A stretch of DNA of 5,195 nt from an uncultured Collinsella sp. (GTDB lineage: Bacteria; Actinomycetota; Coriobacteriia; Coriobacteriales; Coriobacteriaceae), in the NCBI GenBank assembly GCA_902479205.1, contig CABSNX010000144.1, positions 1 to 5,195 on the forward strand. The letters run 5' to 3'. Shown here in pieces: positions 1-5,195 of this stretch (the first letter of the stretch is position 1; each line of letters opens with the position of its first letter). A program made the translations under genes and the position numbers. The notes beneath the pieces are model-generated. The model was not told the origin of the DNA and did no database searches. It saw only the letters and a list, made by a program, of their open reading frames with translations.

Positions 1-275
1 ATTGCGCCCTCAAACACATGGCCCGCGGCCTCGTGTCCGATAACGTCGAGCGTCACCGGCGCCTCGCCAGATGCCTGGGCCAAGTCCGCCGAGCGCACGG
101 CATATCCGTCCATGGCACTGTTGGCAAACGGCGAGATGTCGATATCGGCCACGGCGTCCTCGGCCAAGGGAAGACCGGCGGCCTGCCACACGGGAATCTC
201 GACGAGATCGGTCGGAGCAACGTGCGACAGAACAATCGACTGCGCGTCCACCAGCGGAATGAGTTTCTCTGCCAT
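1..275 (-). CDS. moeA: Molybdopterin molybdenumtransferase MoeA, N-terminal part (cut by left edge)
   Basis: MoeA inserts molybdate into adenylylated molybdopterin, the last step of molybdenum cofactor synthesis in the cytoplasm. Only the first 91 residues lie in the window; the family is usually about 400 residues. The diagnostic stretch is at residues 46-65, DISPFANSAMDGYAVRSADL, matching the MoeA N-terminal motif P-x-x-N-S-A-M-D-G-Y-A. Before it come the usual openers: an aliphatic helix (VDAQSIVLSHV) and 'W-Q-A-A-G-L-P-L-A-E-D-A-V-A', equivalent to the family's 'a-x-G-r-v-L-a-e-d-v'. The ATG at 275-273 is preceded by AAGAGG (286-281) at 5 nt, which fixes the start. It is divergent from the CLC gene. 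The rest of the gene lies off the left edge, so whether it sits with other cofactor genes cannot be seen. Confidence 0.93.
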   Translation of the reverse strand, partial: MAEKLIPLVDAQSIVLSHVAPTDLVEIPVWQAAGLPLAEDAVADIDISPFANSAMDGYAVRSADLAQASGEAPVTLDVIGHEAAGHVFEGA

Positions 276-362
276 ATGCACCTCTTAATGCCACGGCGCA
301 CAACAGGGGCGCCGATTCTTTATGCTTGTCTCAGTATAATCCCACAACGCGCGACCGCGACT

Positions 363-401
363 CGGCCTGTACCCGCAAATACACCTGTCGGTTGCAGGCC
401 G
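363..401. repeat. Small imperfect inverted repeat in the moeA/CLC divergent gap
   Basis: CGGCCTG (363-369) pairs perfectly with CAGGCCG (395-401). After a small internal bulge, three further pairs (ACC 371-373 with GGT 390-392) are possible, leaving a loop of about 16 nt. There is no T-run on either side, so it is not a standard terminator. It could be an operator or a chance match in GC-rich DNA. The rest of the 210-bp gap (276-485) shows only ribosome binding sites and candidate -10 boxes. Confidence 0.25.
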
Positions 402-450
402 CGAAACAGAATGGATACCAACCCACCGGCTCATCGCGTTTACCGCGTTT

Positions 451-456
451 TATAAT
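451..456 (+). promoter_or_regulatory. Candidate -10 box for the CLC gene
   Basis: A perfect TATAAT lies 29 nt upstream of the chosen CLC ATG, which would give a leader of roughly 20-25 nt containing the ribosome binding site. No good -35 hexamer sits 16-18 bp upstream and there is no TGn extension, so the call rests on the -10 and its position. A second plus-strand TATAAT at 335-340 also lacks a -35. Confidence 0.4.
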
Positions 457-485
457 GCTTGCGTTGCAACCTAAAAGAGGAACGT

Positions 486-1907
486 ATGGCTCATAACGAC
501 AAACCCGAAAGCGCAAACGAGGCTCAGGATCATTCCCAGCCGCTCGACGACGGCGGCTTTTTCTCCCTGAACGACGTCATCATGGCAGGCAGGCATCAGC
601 TCACCCGCTCCGAGCAGCTCTTGGCTGCCGACACGCGCCGCAACGCCCGCAACCTACTCGCGAGCGCCAAGTTGCTCGTACTCGTCGTCATCGTCTCGCT
701 CGCCATGGGCGTCGCCGCTTGGGCGTTTTTGGCCTCGTTGAATATCGCCACCGACTATCGCGAACACCATGCGTGGATTTACGCACTGCTTCCCGTTGTG
801 GGCGTTGCCACCGCATGGGTGTACAAAAACCACGGTCTTGCCGCCAAACGCGGTAACAACCTGGTCATCGACTCCGCTCTGGGCACACGCCTCATCCATA
901 TGCGCATGGCCGTCCTCACCTTCGTCTGCTCCACGCTCACGCACCTAACGGGCGGATCGGCCGGTCGCGAGGGAGCCGCGGTTCAGATTGGCGGCACCAT
1001 CGCCAGCAACATCTCGAGCCTCGCCCACCTCAAAAAGCATGATCACCACGACCTCATGCTCGCCGGCATCTCGTCGGCCTTTGGCGCCGTATTCGGCTCG
1101 CCCCTTGCCGGAGCTTTCTTTGGCATGGAGATGTGCTTTATCGGCAAGATCGACTACACCGCGGGCATCTACTGCTTAGTCGCCTCGTTTACCGGCTACT
1201 TCACATCTCTCGCCCTGGGTACCGAGTACGAAGCGAATGTCATCGCCAGCGTTCCCGCCATGACGCCCAAGACAGTCGTCATCGTTGTTATCAGCGCCAT
1301 CATCTTCGGTCTGACGGCACGCCTCTTTGCCTGGTCGGTTCGAACCGTCAAGAGCCTGTACGGTCGCTTTATCACCAATTACCTCGTTCGCGCACTTATA
1401 GGCGCACTCGTGGTTTTGGCCGCCTATGCCCTCCTCGACGCCTGGGACTACGCCGGCCTTTCCACGTGGCTTTCCGGCGCTGGATTTGCCGGCAACACCA
1501 CCCTGGCGGACGCAGCCATTAAGTTGGTCGTCACAGCGCTCACCCTGGGTGCCGGCTTCCAAGGCGGCGAGGTCACGCCCCTGTTTGGTATCGGTGCGGC
1601 GCTCGGCGGCTGGATAGGTTGCCTCGTCGGAATCGATCCCAGCTTTCTGGCGGCTCTCGGCATGCTCGGCGTGTTCTGTGCCGGCCTTAACGTGCCCATC
1701 ACCACCTGTATGATGGCCATCGACCTGTTCCACGGCACGGCAGCCGGGTTCTTTGTCATCGTGGCCTTTATCAGCTACCTAACCGCCGGACACCGCGGCG
1801 TGTACCCCGCCCAGCGCATCATCTCGCCCAAGCGCCGTTCGCTTATTGTGGATGAGGGCGGTACGGTAGCGGATGCTATCGAGCGCCACAACGACCTGAT
1901 AGAGTAG
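486..1907 (+). CDS. CLC-family anion/proton antiporter, fluoride-type (CLC-F-like)
   Basis: This 473-residue inner-membrane protein belongs to the CLC chloride channel/antiporter family. After a hydrophilic N-terminus of about 60 residues it has many hydrophobic segments, roughly 62-84, 98-113, 140-155, 191-215, 224-244, 261-281, 300-318, 341-358 and 364-433. The gating-glutamate motif is GSAGREGAAVQ (157-167, Glu162). The classical GSGIP is replaced by GNNLV (123-127), and the GxFxP region reads GGEVTP (360-365). As I recall, the Enterococcus casseliflavus CLC-F key residues are Asn81, Glu118, Glu318, Thr320 and Tyr396; here Asn125, Glu162, Glu362, Thr364 and Tyr440 all fall at a constant offset of 44. 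That favours F-/H+ antiport, protecting the cell from fluoride. There are no C-terminal CBS domains. The start chosen is ATG 486, with AGAGG 5 nt upstream; an in-frame TTG at 459 has no site of its own. No fluoride riboswitch is seen upstream. CLC family membership is certain; fluoride specificity is inferred. Confidence 0.92.
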   Translation: MAHNDKPESANEAQDHSQPLDDGGFFSLNDVIMAGRHQLTRSEQLLAADTRRNARNLLASAKLLVLVVIVSLAMGVAAWAFLASLNIATDYREHHAWIYALLPVVGVATAWVYKNHGLAAKRGNNLVIDSALGTRLIHMRMAVLTFVCSTLTHLTGGSAGREGAAVQIGGTIASNISSLAHLKKHDHHDLMLAGISSAFGAVFGSPLAGAFFGMEMCFIGKIDYTAGIYCLVASFTGYFTSLALGTEYEANVIASVPAMTPKTVVIVVISAIIFGLTARLFAWSVRTVKSLYGRFITNYLVRALIGALVVLAAYALLDAWDYAGLSTWLSGAGFAGNTTLADAAIKLVVTALTLGAGFQGGEVTPLFGIGAALGGWIGCLVGIDPSFLAALGMLGVFCAGLNVPITTCMMAIDLFHGTAAGFFVIVAFISYLTAGHRGVYPAQRIISPKRRSLIVDEGGTVADAIERHNDLIE

Positions 1908-1982
1908 ACGTTAGTATTCGCCGTGCAGCCACAATCGGGGGCAATTCGACCTGAGCGCGACCGCACCGTCACGTCATACGCC

Positions 1983-1987
1983 GGGAG
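1983..1987 (+). promoter_or_regulatory. Ribosome binding site that fixes the lipid kinase start
   Basis: GGGAG lies 7 nt before ATG 1995. The longer in-frame alternative, GTG 1923, has no purine-rich site before it and would add 24 residues with no family motif. The downstream ATG is therefore preferred. Confidence 0.6.
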
Positions 1988-1994
1988 TCGTTCC

Positions 1995-2957
1995 ATGCAC
2001 GCAACTGATTTTGGTCGCACGCTCATCATCGCCAACCCAGCCGCCCAGTCGGGTGCGGCGCGCGAAGTTGCCGAGCGCCTGCAGCGCTTTTTGGACATGA
2101 CCGCGCGCGCATCCCAGTTTGACTTGGTGCTGACCGAGCGCATGGGGCATGCCAAGGAGCTTGCCGCACAGGCTCAGGGCTATCGCACCGTTATCGCCCT
2201 TGGCGGCGACGGCGTGATTCACGAGGTCGTCAATGGGCTTATGACACAGGATGAGGCGGTCCGGCCCGCTCTTGCCGTCCTGCCCGTAGGTTCCGGCAAC
2301 GATTTTGCCCAAACGCTCGGCATCGATGATTTCTCCGGCAAGGATTTTGGCGCGCTGCTCACCTGCGAGCTGCAGCGTCAGGACATCGGGCGCATTCGCT
2401 CGTGGAGCCCTGCGAGCGGCAGCGGCGAGGCTGCCGTTGAGTACTACGACCAGACGCTTTCGGTCGGCATCGATGCCGCCATCGGCCTTGGCACCACCGA
2501 GCTGCGCAAAAAGACCGGTTTGACGGGCGCGCCGCTCTACACCCTCTCGGGACTTGAGCAGTTTGGCCTGCGCTATCGCAACTACCCCATGGCAGTCAGC
2601 TTTGACGGGGCGCCCGCCGAGCGCGTGAGGGCAATCATCATGGCGATTCAGCTGGGACCTACCTATGGCTCGGGCTATCGCATCTGTCCCGACGCCGACC
2701 CCTGCGACGGCATACTCGACGTCTGCTACGCCTGCGGCCCCGTCCCTCGCGCGGTCGCGCTTCCCGTGTTCCTTTCGGCCAAGGACGGCCACCATACCAA
2801 GTTGCCACCGGTTCGCATGCGCCGATGCCGCCATGCCGAGCTCACTTTTGAGGAGCCCGACTACCCCATCCAGGCCGACGGCGAGCCCGTCGTCGCCTCG
2901 CGCATCGAGGTCGACGTCCTCGGCGGCGCCCTCCACGTCTGGCACCCCACCCACTAG
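1995..2957 (+). CDS. Diacylglycerol/lipid kinase, YegS-DgkB-BmrU family
   Basis: This predicted cytoplasmic lipid kinase of 320 residues, normal for the family, would phosphorylate diacylglycerol or a related lipid using ATP. In Gram-positive bacteria DgkB returns diacylglycerol to phosphatidic acid for phospholipid synthesis. The N-terminal catalytic domain shows NPAAQSG (14-20), the nucleotide-binding GGDGVIHEVVNGL (70-82), and PVGSGNDFA (97-105), the usual G-T/S-G-N-D-F. The C-terminal beta-sandwich domain has GYRICPDADPCDGILDV (227-243), whose acidic residues resemble the structural Mg site, and QADGEP (293-298), where Asp295 and Glu297 are the expected catalytic acidic pair. There is no signal peptide or membrane segment. 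It lies 87 bp after the CLC stop on the same strand with no terminator visible between, so read-through is possible. Its end converges on the release-factor-like gene across a hairpin element. The exact lipid substrate cannot be told from sequence. Confidence 0.93.
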   Translation: MHATDFGRTLIIANPAAQSGAAREVAERLQRFLDMTARASQFDLVLTERMGHAKELAAQAQGYRTVIALGGDGVIHEVVNGLMTQDEAVRPALAVLPVGSGNDFAQTLGIDDFSGKDFGALLTCELQRQDIGRIRSWSPASGSGEAAVEYYDQTLSVGIDAAIGLGTTELRKKTGLTGAPLYTLSGLEQFGLRYRNYPMAVSFDGAPAERVRAIIMAIQLGPTYGSGYRICPDADPCDGILDVCYACGPVPRAVALPVFLSAKDGHHTKLPPVRMRRCRHAELTFEEPDYPIQADGEPVVASRIEVDVLGGALHVWHPTH

Positions 2958-2964
2958 CCATCCC

Positions 2965-3035
2965 TAAGTTGCGGTGAAATAGGGACTGTTTATGCAGGTA
3001 AAGCCGGAAAACAATCCCTATTTCACCGCAACTTA
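2965..3035. repeat. 71-bp hairpin (REP/MITE-like) element in a convergent gap
   Basis: A perfect 21-bp inverted repeat: the left arm is 2965-2985 (begins TAAGTTGCGG, ends AATAGGGA) and the right arm is 3015-3035. After one mismatch (2986/3014) five more pairs form (TGTTT 2987-2991 with AAACA 3009-3013), leaving a 17-nt loop. It occupies 71 of the 86 bp between the lipid kinase and release-factor-like stop codons. Neither strand has a T-run after the stem, so it is not a canonical intrinsic terminator, although a stem this long could still slow transcription from both sides. The perfect arms look like a recently moved or selected palindromic repeat. Copies elsewhere in the genome cannot be checked here. 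Confidence 0.8.
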
Positions 3036-3043
3036 TGAGGAGG

Positions 3044-3424
3044 CTATTCGTCGCTGCCCGGTTTGCGACGGTTGGCCTTTTTAATGGCGTTGAAGTGCTT
3101 GTCATTGAGCCTGCGCTGGCGAGAGCGCTGAGGCACCTTGGTCTTTACGCGTCGGCGCGGTGGACGCCCGCGACGCTCAAGCTCAGCGCGCAGCTTACGC
3201 AGGCAGCTGCAACGGTTTTGGAACTGACTGCGGCTCTCGCGCGCCGTCACGGTAATCCGCGTGGGCCCATGCTTCATGCGCACCGCCGAGTCCGTCGTGT
3301 TCACGCCCTGCCCACCCGGGCCCGTCGCGCGAAACACCTGCACCTCGCAATCGCGCGCCAACTCCTCGACCGACATCTCGGCATAGTGCGCATACTCACG
3401 CCATCCCATCTTGTTCTCATCCAT
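3044..3424 (-). CDS. Small release-factor-like protein with GGQ domain (ribosome-rescue type)
   Basis: The 126-residue protein is essentially a lone class I release factor catalytic domain. The GGQ tripeptide is at residues 37-39 within RATGPGGQGVNTTDSAVR (32-49), followed by the family's basic stretch ARESRSQFQNR (61-71) and a very basic C-terminal tail (about 85-122, rich in Arg and Lys). It lacks the stop-codon-reading domain of RF1/RF2. By analogy with ArfB/YaeJ and ICT1 it probably hydrolyses peptidyl-tRNA on stalled ribosomes, with the tail entering the empty mRNA channel. The N-terminal start (MSVEELARDCEV at 17-28) looks closer to the short 'peptide chain release factor-like' group than to ArfB itself, so no symbol is given. 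The start is ATG 3424, with GGGGAGG 7 nt upstream. It lies 83 bp downstream of xpt behind a probable terminator, and it is bracketed by two related hairpin elements. Confidence 0.85.
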   Translation of the reverse strand: MDENKMGWREYAHYAEMSVEELARDCEVQVFRATGPGGQGVNTTDSAVRMKHGPTRITVTARESRSQFQNRCSCLRKLRAELERRGRPPRRRVKTKVPQRSRQRRLNDKHFNAIKKANRRKPGSDE

Positions 3425-3431
3425 ATCAACA

Positions 3432-3438
3432 CCTCCCC
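3432..3438 (-). promoter_or_regulatory. Strong ribosome binding site for the release-factor-like gene
   Basis: On the minus strand GGGGAGG lies 7 nt before ATG 3424. This rules out longer in-frame starts up to 3490, which would translate through the palindrome at 3450-3480. Confidence 0.75.
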
Positions 3439-3444
3439 TCATAC

Positions 3445-3480
3445 AAAAAATGTGACAAAGGGACAGTCCCTTTGTCACAT
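3445..3480 (-). terminator. Probable Rho-independent terminator of xpt made from a palindromic repeat
   Basis: A palindrome of two 15-base arms around a single central base (3450-3464, 3465, 3466-3480) is followed on the minus strand by six T, partly shared with the arm's last base (3450-3445). It starts 28 nt after the xpt stop, which suits an intrinsic terminator. The stem has a GGGAC/GTCCC core and a GTGAC/GTCAC outer part. On the plus strand the T-run is absent, so it should act mainly on xpt transcription. Confidence 0.7.
3450..3480. repeat. 31-bp near-perfect palindrome related to the 2965-3035 element
   Basis: Every base from 3450 to 3480 is matched by its complement around A3465. Read on the minus strand, its first half contains GTGACAAAGGGACTGT (3478-3463). 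This matches GTGAAATAGGGACTGT at 2974-2989 on the plus strand at 14 of 16 positions. The two elements are therefore probably members of one repeat family in opposite orientations. Confidence 0.75.
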
Positions 3481-3507
3481 CGCATACCAATCGCTTGTGT
3501 TGCGCGC

Positions 3508-4086
3508 TTAGGCGAAGGTGATCTCGCCGGTCTCGCAGTCCATATCGGCGATACGGGCCAGGCTCTCGACGCGGAAGCCGCGCTCGCGGAGCTTATCGCC
3601 ACCGCCCTGGAAGCCCTTCTCCACCGCAATGCCAATGCCGGACACCTCGGCACCCGCAGCCTCGCAGATCTTGATTAGGCCCTCGAGCGCGCAGCCGTTG
3701 GCCAGGAAGTCGTCGATAATCAGGACCTTGTCGCCCTCGGACAGGAAGCGCTTGCCAACGATGACCGGGTACTCCTTCTGCTTGGTAAAGGAGTAGATGG
3801 TCGTGGCATACTGCTCGCCGTCGAGGTTGATGGACTGCGCCTTCTTGGCAAAGACAACCGGCACGCCGCCAAAATGCTGGGCCGCGATGCAAGCCATGCC
3901 AATGCCCGAAGCCTCGATCGTCAGGATCTTGTTGATCTCGACGCCCTCGAACAGATGGGCCCACTCGGCGCCCATGTGGTCGAACAACTCAACGTCGCAC
4001 TGGTGGTTGAGGAAGGCATCAACCTTAAGGACGTTACCGGCCTTTACGATGCCGTCATGGCGAATACGATCCTCAAGCTCCTGCAT
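3508..4086 (-). CDS. xpt: Xanthine phosphoribosyltransferase Xpt
   Basis: Xpt joins xanthine to PRPP to make XMP, the salvage route toward guanine nucleotides, in the cytoplasm. The protein is 192 residues, close to Bacillus subtilis Xpt (194). Family stretches are clear: VLKVDAFLNHQ (19-29), the IEASGIG loop (57-63), VPVVFAKK (75-82), YSFTKQ (98-103), the PRPP-binding motif VLIIDDFLANG (121-131), and GIGIAVEKGFQ (150-160), then RVESLARI (172-179). The start at ATG 4086 is supported by GAGAAGGGG 7 nt upstream (4102-4094). No pbuX-type xanthine permease follows, unlike the Bacillus xpt-pbuX operon; the gene seems to end at the hairpin terminator at 3480-3445. No guanine riboswitch is visible in the upstream gap; a short hairpin sits just before the ribosome binding site instead. 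Confidence 0.95.
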   Translation of the reverse strand: MQELEDRIRHDGIVKAGNVLKVDAFLNHQCDVELFDHMGAEWAHLFEGVEINKILTIEASGIGMACIAAQHFGGVPVVFAKKAQSINLDGEQYATTIYSFTKQKEYPVIVGKRFLSEGDKVLIIDDFLANGCALEGLIKICEAAGAEVSGIGIAVEKGFQGGGDKLRERGFRVESLARIADMDCETGEITFA

Positions 4087-4101
4087 GGCGCAACCCCTTC
4101 T

Positions 4102-4119
4102 CGCGGCAACGATACCGCG
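4102..4119 (-). other. Small hairpin abutting the xpt ribosome binding site
   Basis: On the minus strand, CGCGGTA (4119-4113) pairs with TGCCGCG (4108-4102), including one G-T wobble, around a 4-nt loop TCGT. The last base of the stem is the first base of the GAGAAGGGG ribosome binding site. It could stabilise the leader or tune access to the start, or be chance in GC-rich DNA. Confidence 0.35.
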
Positions 4120-4141
4120 CGATTAATAAACGTTGTTCGAT

Positions 4142-4150
4142 AGTCTACCA
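4142..4150 (-). promoter_or_regulatory. Candidate extended -10 promoter of xpt
   Basis: On the minus strand TGG-TAGACT (4150-4142) fits an extended -10 (TGn followed by a 4 of 6 match to TATAAT). It would give a leader of about 50 nt. No convincing -35 is visible in the G-rich stretch upstream. The remainder of the 157-bp gap between xpt and the MFS gene has no terminator with a T-run. Confidence 0.35.
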
Positions 4151-4243
4151 CGGACCGACCCCCGCCCGCCCCACAAGCCGCATCGCACCACAAACCAGTC
4201 TTTTTGGGACAACGCAAATCGTGGCAGACGACCTCCCAACACG

Positions 4244-5195
4244 CTAATGGCGGGCGCGTATCTTCACCAAACGCACCATGGCGAGCGCAAAGCCCACGGC
4301 GGCCACAGCCATGAGTACGTAGAACACCGAGCGAAAGCCGAACAGGAACACATCCGGACGTCCTGCAACAAAACTGGTCACGGCCTCGCCCATCGCAACG
4401 CTCATCTGCCCATACAGGATATGCGACGCCGCCGTAATGCCCACTGCCATACCCGCATAGCGTGCCAGGCTACCCAGACTGCCAGCAAAGCCGAGCGCTT
4501 CGCGCGGAGCCGAGCCCATGTACAGCGAGTTATTGGGGCTCTGGAAAATCGACGTACCGCACGACATAAACGCGACGCAGCACACGATCACAGGGATGGA
4601 AGAGCGCTCGTCAAGCGTGCTTACCGCAAAGAGACCGCACACGTACACGCCCAGGCCGACCGCCGTGGGACCCTCGCAGCCAACACGGTCCGAAACCGTT
4701 CCCGAAAGCGGGCCGATAAAGGCATTCACCATCGGCAGCGCCAAAAAGAGTAGTCCAGAGATGTCAGAACCAAAGCCGTGGGCGTCCTGAAAATAGAACG
4801 GCAGAATAAACTCGGATGCGCCAATGCCAACGAACACGATGAGCATGCAGACAAGGTTGATGGTGAAGGCCGAATTTGCAAAACAGCGGTGAGCAGCCTC
4901 GGCAAGGGGCATGGGGCGCTCGCCGGCCTCTGGCTTAACATGCGGCAACGTATAGAGCCCCACGATAAACGAGATGACGCCAATAGGCAGGTTGATGAGG
5001 AAGATGCTCTCCCAGGGAAAGCTTGCCACCAGCATGCCACCCAGCACGGGGCCACACATCATGCCGAGGGCCACGAAGGTCGCAAGAATACCCATGGCAC
5101 GACCGCGCTCGCGAGCCGGAAACGACTCGGTGATGATACCCATGTTGTTGGCCATGGCCGCCGCGCAACCGACGCCCTGAACAATGCGTGCAAGA
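4244..5195 (-). CDS. MFS transporter, DHA2 (EmrB/QacA-like) drug-exporter family, 5' end cut by right edge
   Basis: This inner-membrane proton-coupled exporter of the major facilitator superfamily is visible for its last 316 residues; the family is usually 450-500. The reading frame stays open to the right edge: LARIVQGVGCAAAM before the first visible ATG (5155) is the conserved R-x-x-Q-G-x-G-A of transmembrane helix 4, so that ATG is internal. Next come FPARERGRAMG (the loop after helix 4), the antiporter motif C GPVLGGMLVASFPW, and IFLINLPIGV, both typical of DHA2 proteins. About nine hydrophobic segments can be seen, ending with FYVLMAVAAVGFALAMVRLV and a short basic tail, RARH. The family exports drugs, dyes or metabolites; the substrate cannot be inferred. 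It is upstream of xpt on the same strand with a 157-bp gap, so it is probably a separate unit. Confidence 0.9.
   Translation of the reverse strand, partial: LARIVQGVGCAAAMANNMGIITESFPARERGRAMGILATFVALGMMCGPVLGGMLVASFPWESIFLINLPIGVISFIVGLYTLPHVKPEAGERPMPLAEAAHRCFANSAFTINLVCMLIVFVGIGASEFILPFYFQDAHGFGSDISGLLFLALPMVNAFIGPLSGTVSDRVGCEGPTAVGLGVYVCGLFAVSTLDERSSIPVIVCCVAFMSCGTSIFQSPNNSLYMGSAPREALGFAGSLGSLARYAGMAVGITAASHILYGQMSVAMGEAVTSFVAGRPDVFLFGFRSVFYVLMAVAAVGFALAMVRLVKIRARH

Noticed and set aside
18..455. Plus-strand open frame of 145 codons
   Set aside because: It overlaps moeA antisense and runs through the divergent control region, has no ribosome binding site, and its composition is typical of a shadow frame.
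300..485. Fluoride riboswitch upstream of the CLC gene
   Set aside because: Looked for its conserved GATG and GCTGATG elements on the plus strand and found neither.
1974..2954. Long minus-strand frame of 326 codons opposite the lipid kinase
   Set aside because: It mirrors the well-supported kinase codon by codon, and its sequence is rich in Gly, Ala, Asp and Arg without motifs.
3035..3511. Plus-strand open frame of 158 codons starting at the edge of the hairpin element
   Set aside because: It lies entirely opposite the release-factor-like gene, has no ribosome binding site and shows no recognisable motif; it is a shadow of high-GC codon use.
4201..4243. TTGGGA/TCCCAA inverted repeat after the MFS stop as a terminator
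   Set aside because: Only six pairs around a 23-nt interior, with A rather than T following on the minus strand; too weak to call.
5153..5155. ATG 5155 as the start of the MFS gene
   Set aside because: The upstream in-frame codons encode the conserved RIVQGVG of helix 4, so the ATG is internal and the gene continues past the right edge.
1..5195. CRISPR array, tRNA or rRNA gene, or defence cluster
   Set aside because: No regularly spaced repeats, no cloverleaf-like sequence and no rRNA signatures were seen; all larger genes have ordinary metabolic, transport or translation functions.

Overview
The window is a GC-rich bacterial chromosomal segment with short intergenic gaps and strong purine-rich ribosome binding sites. 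Codon use, the gene set (molybdopterin MoeA, a CLC transporter, a Gram-positive-type Xpt, a release-factor-like protein, a 14-TM MFS exporter) and the GGGACTGT-type hairpin repeats suggest a gut actinobacterium of the Coriobacteriia, most likely Collinsella. That assignment is by recall and was not checked by a search.

Layout. At the left edge is the N-terminal part of moeA on the minus strand (275 down to the edge). It is separated by about 210 bp from a divergent plus-strand CLC antiporter (486-1907). The CLC protein carries the residues I associate with the fluoride-exporting CLC-F clade. A YegS/DgkB-type lipid kinase (1995-2957) follows on the same strand. The right half is all minus strand: an MFS DHA2-type exporter that runs off the right edge (5195 to 4244), then xpt (4086-3508), then a small GGQ release-factor-like protein (3424-3044) that converges on the lipid kinase.

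Two hairpin elements stand out. One is a 71-bp inverted repeat (2965-3035) that nearly fills the gap between the lipid kinase and the release-factor-like gene. The other is a 31-bp near-perfect palindrome (3450-3480) between xpt and the release-factor-like gene; read on the minus strand it ends in six T and so also looks like the xpt terminator. They share a 16-base core (14 of 16 identical) in opposite orientation and bracket the release-factor-like gene.

The genes look like independent housekeeping or stress functions rather than one pathway: cofactor synthesis, anion export, lipid recycling, ribosome rescue, purine salvage and drug or metabolite export. I see no strong evidence of an undescribed multi-gene system. 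The most unusual material is the repeat pair around the release-factor-like gene and the CLC-F-like transporter without a visible fluoride riboswitch.
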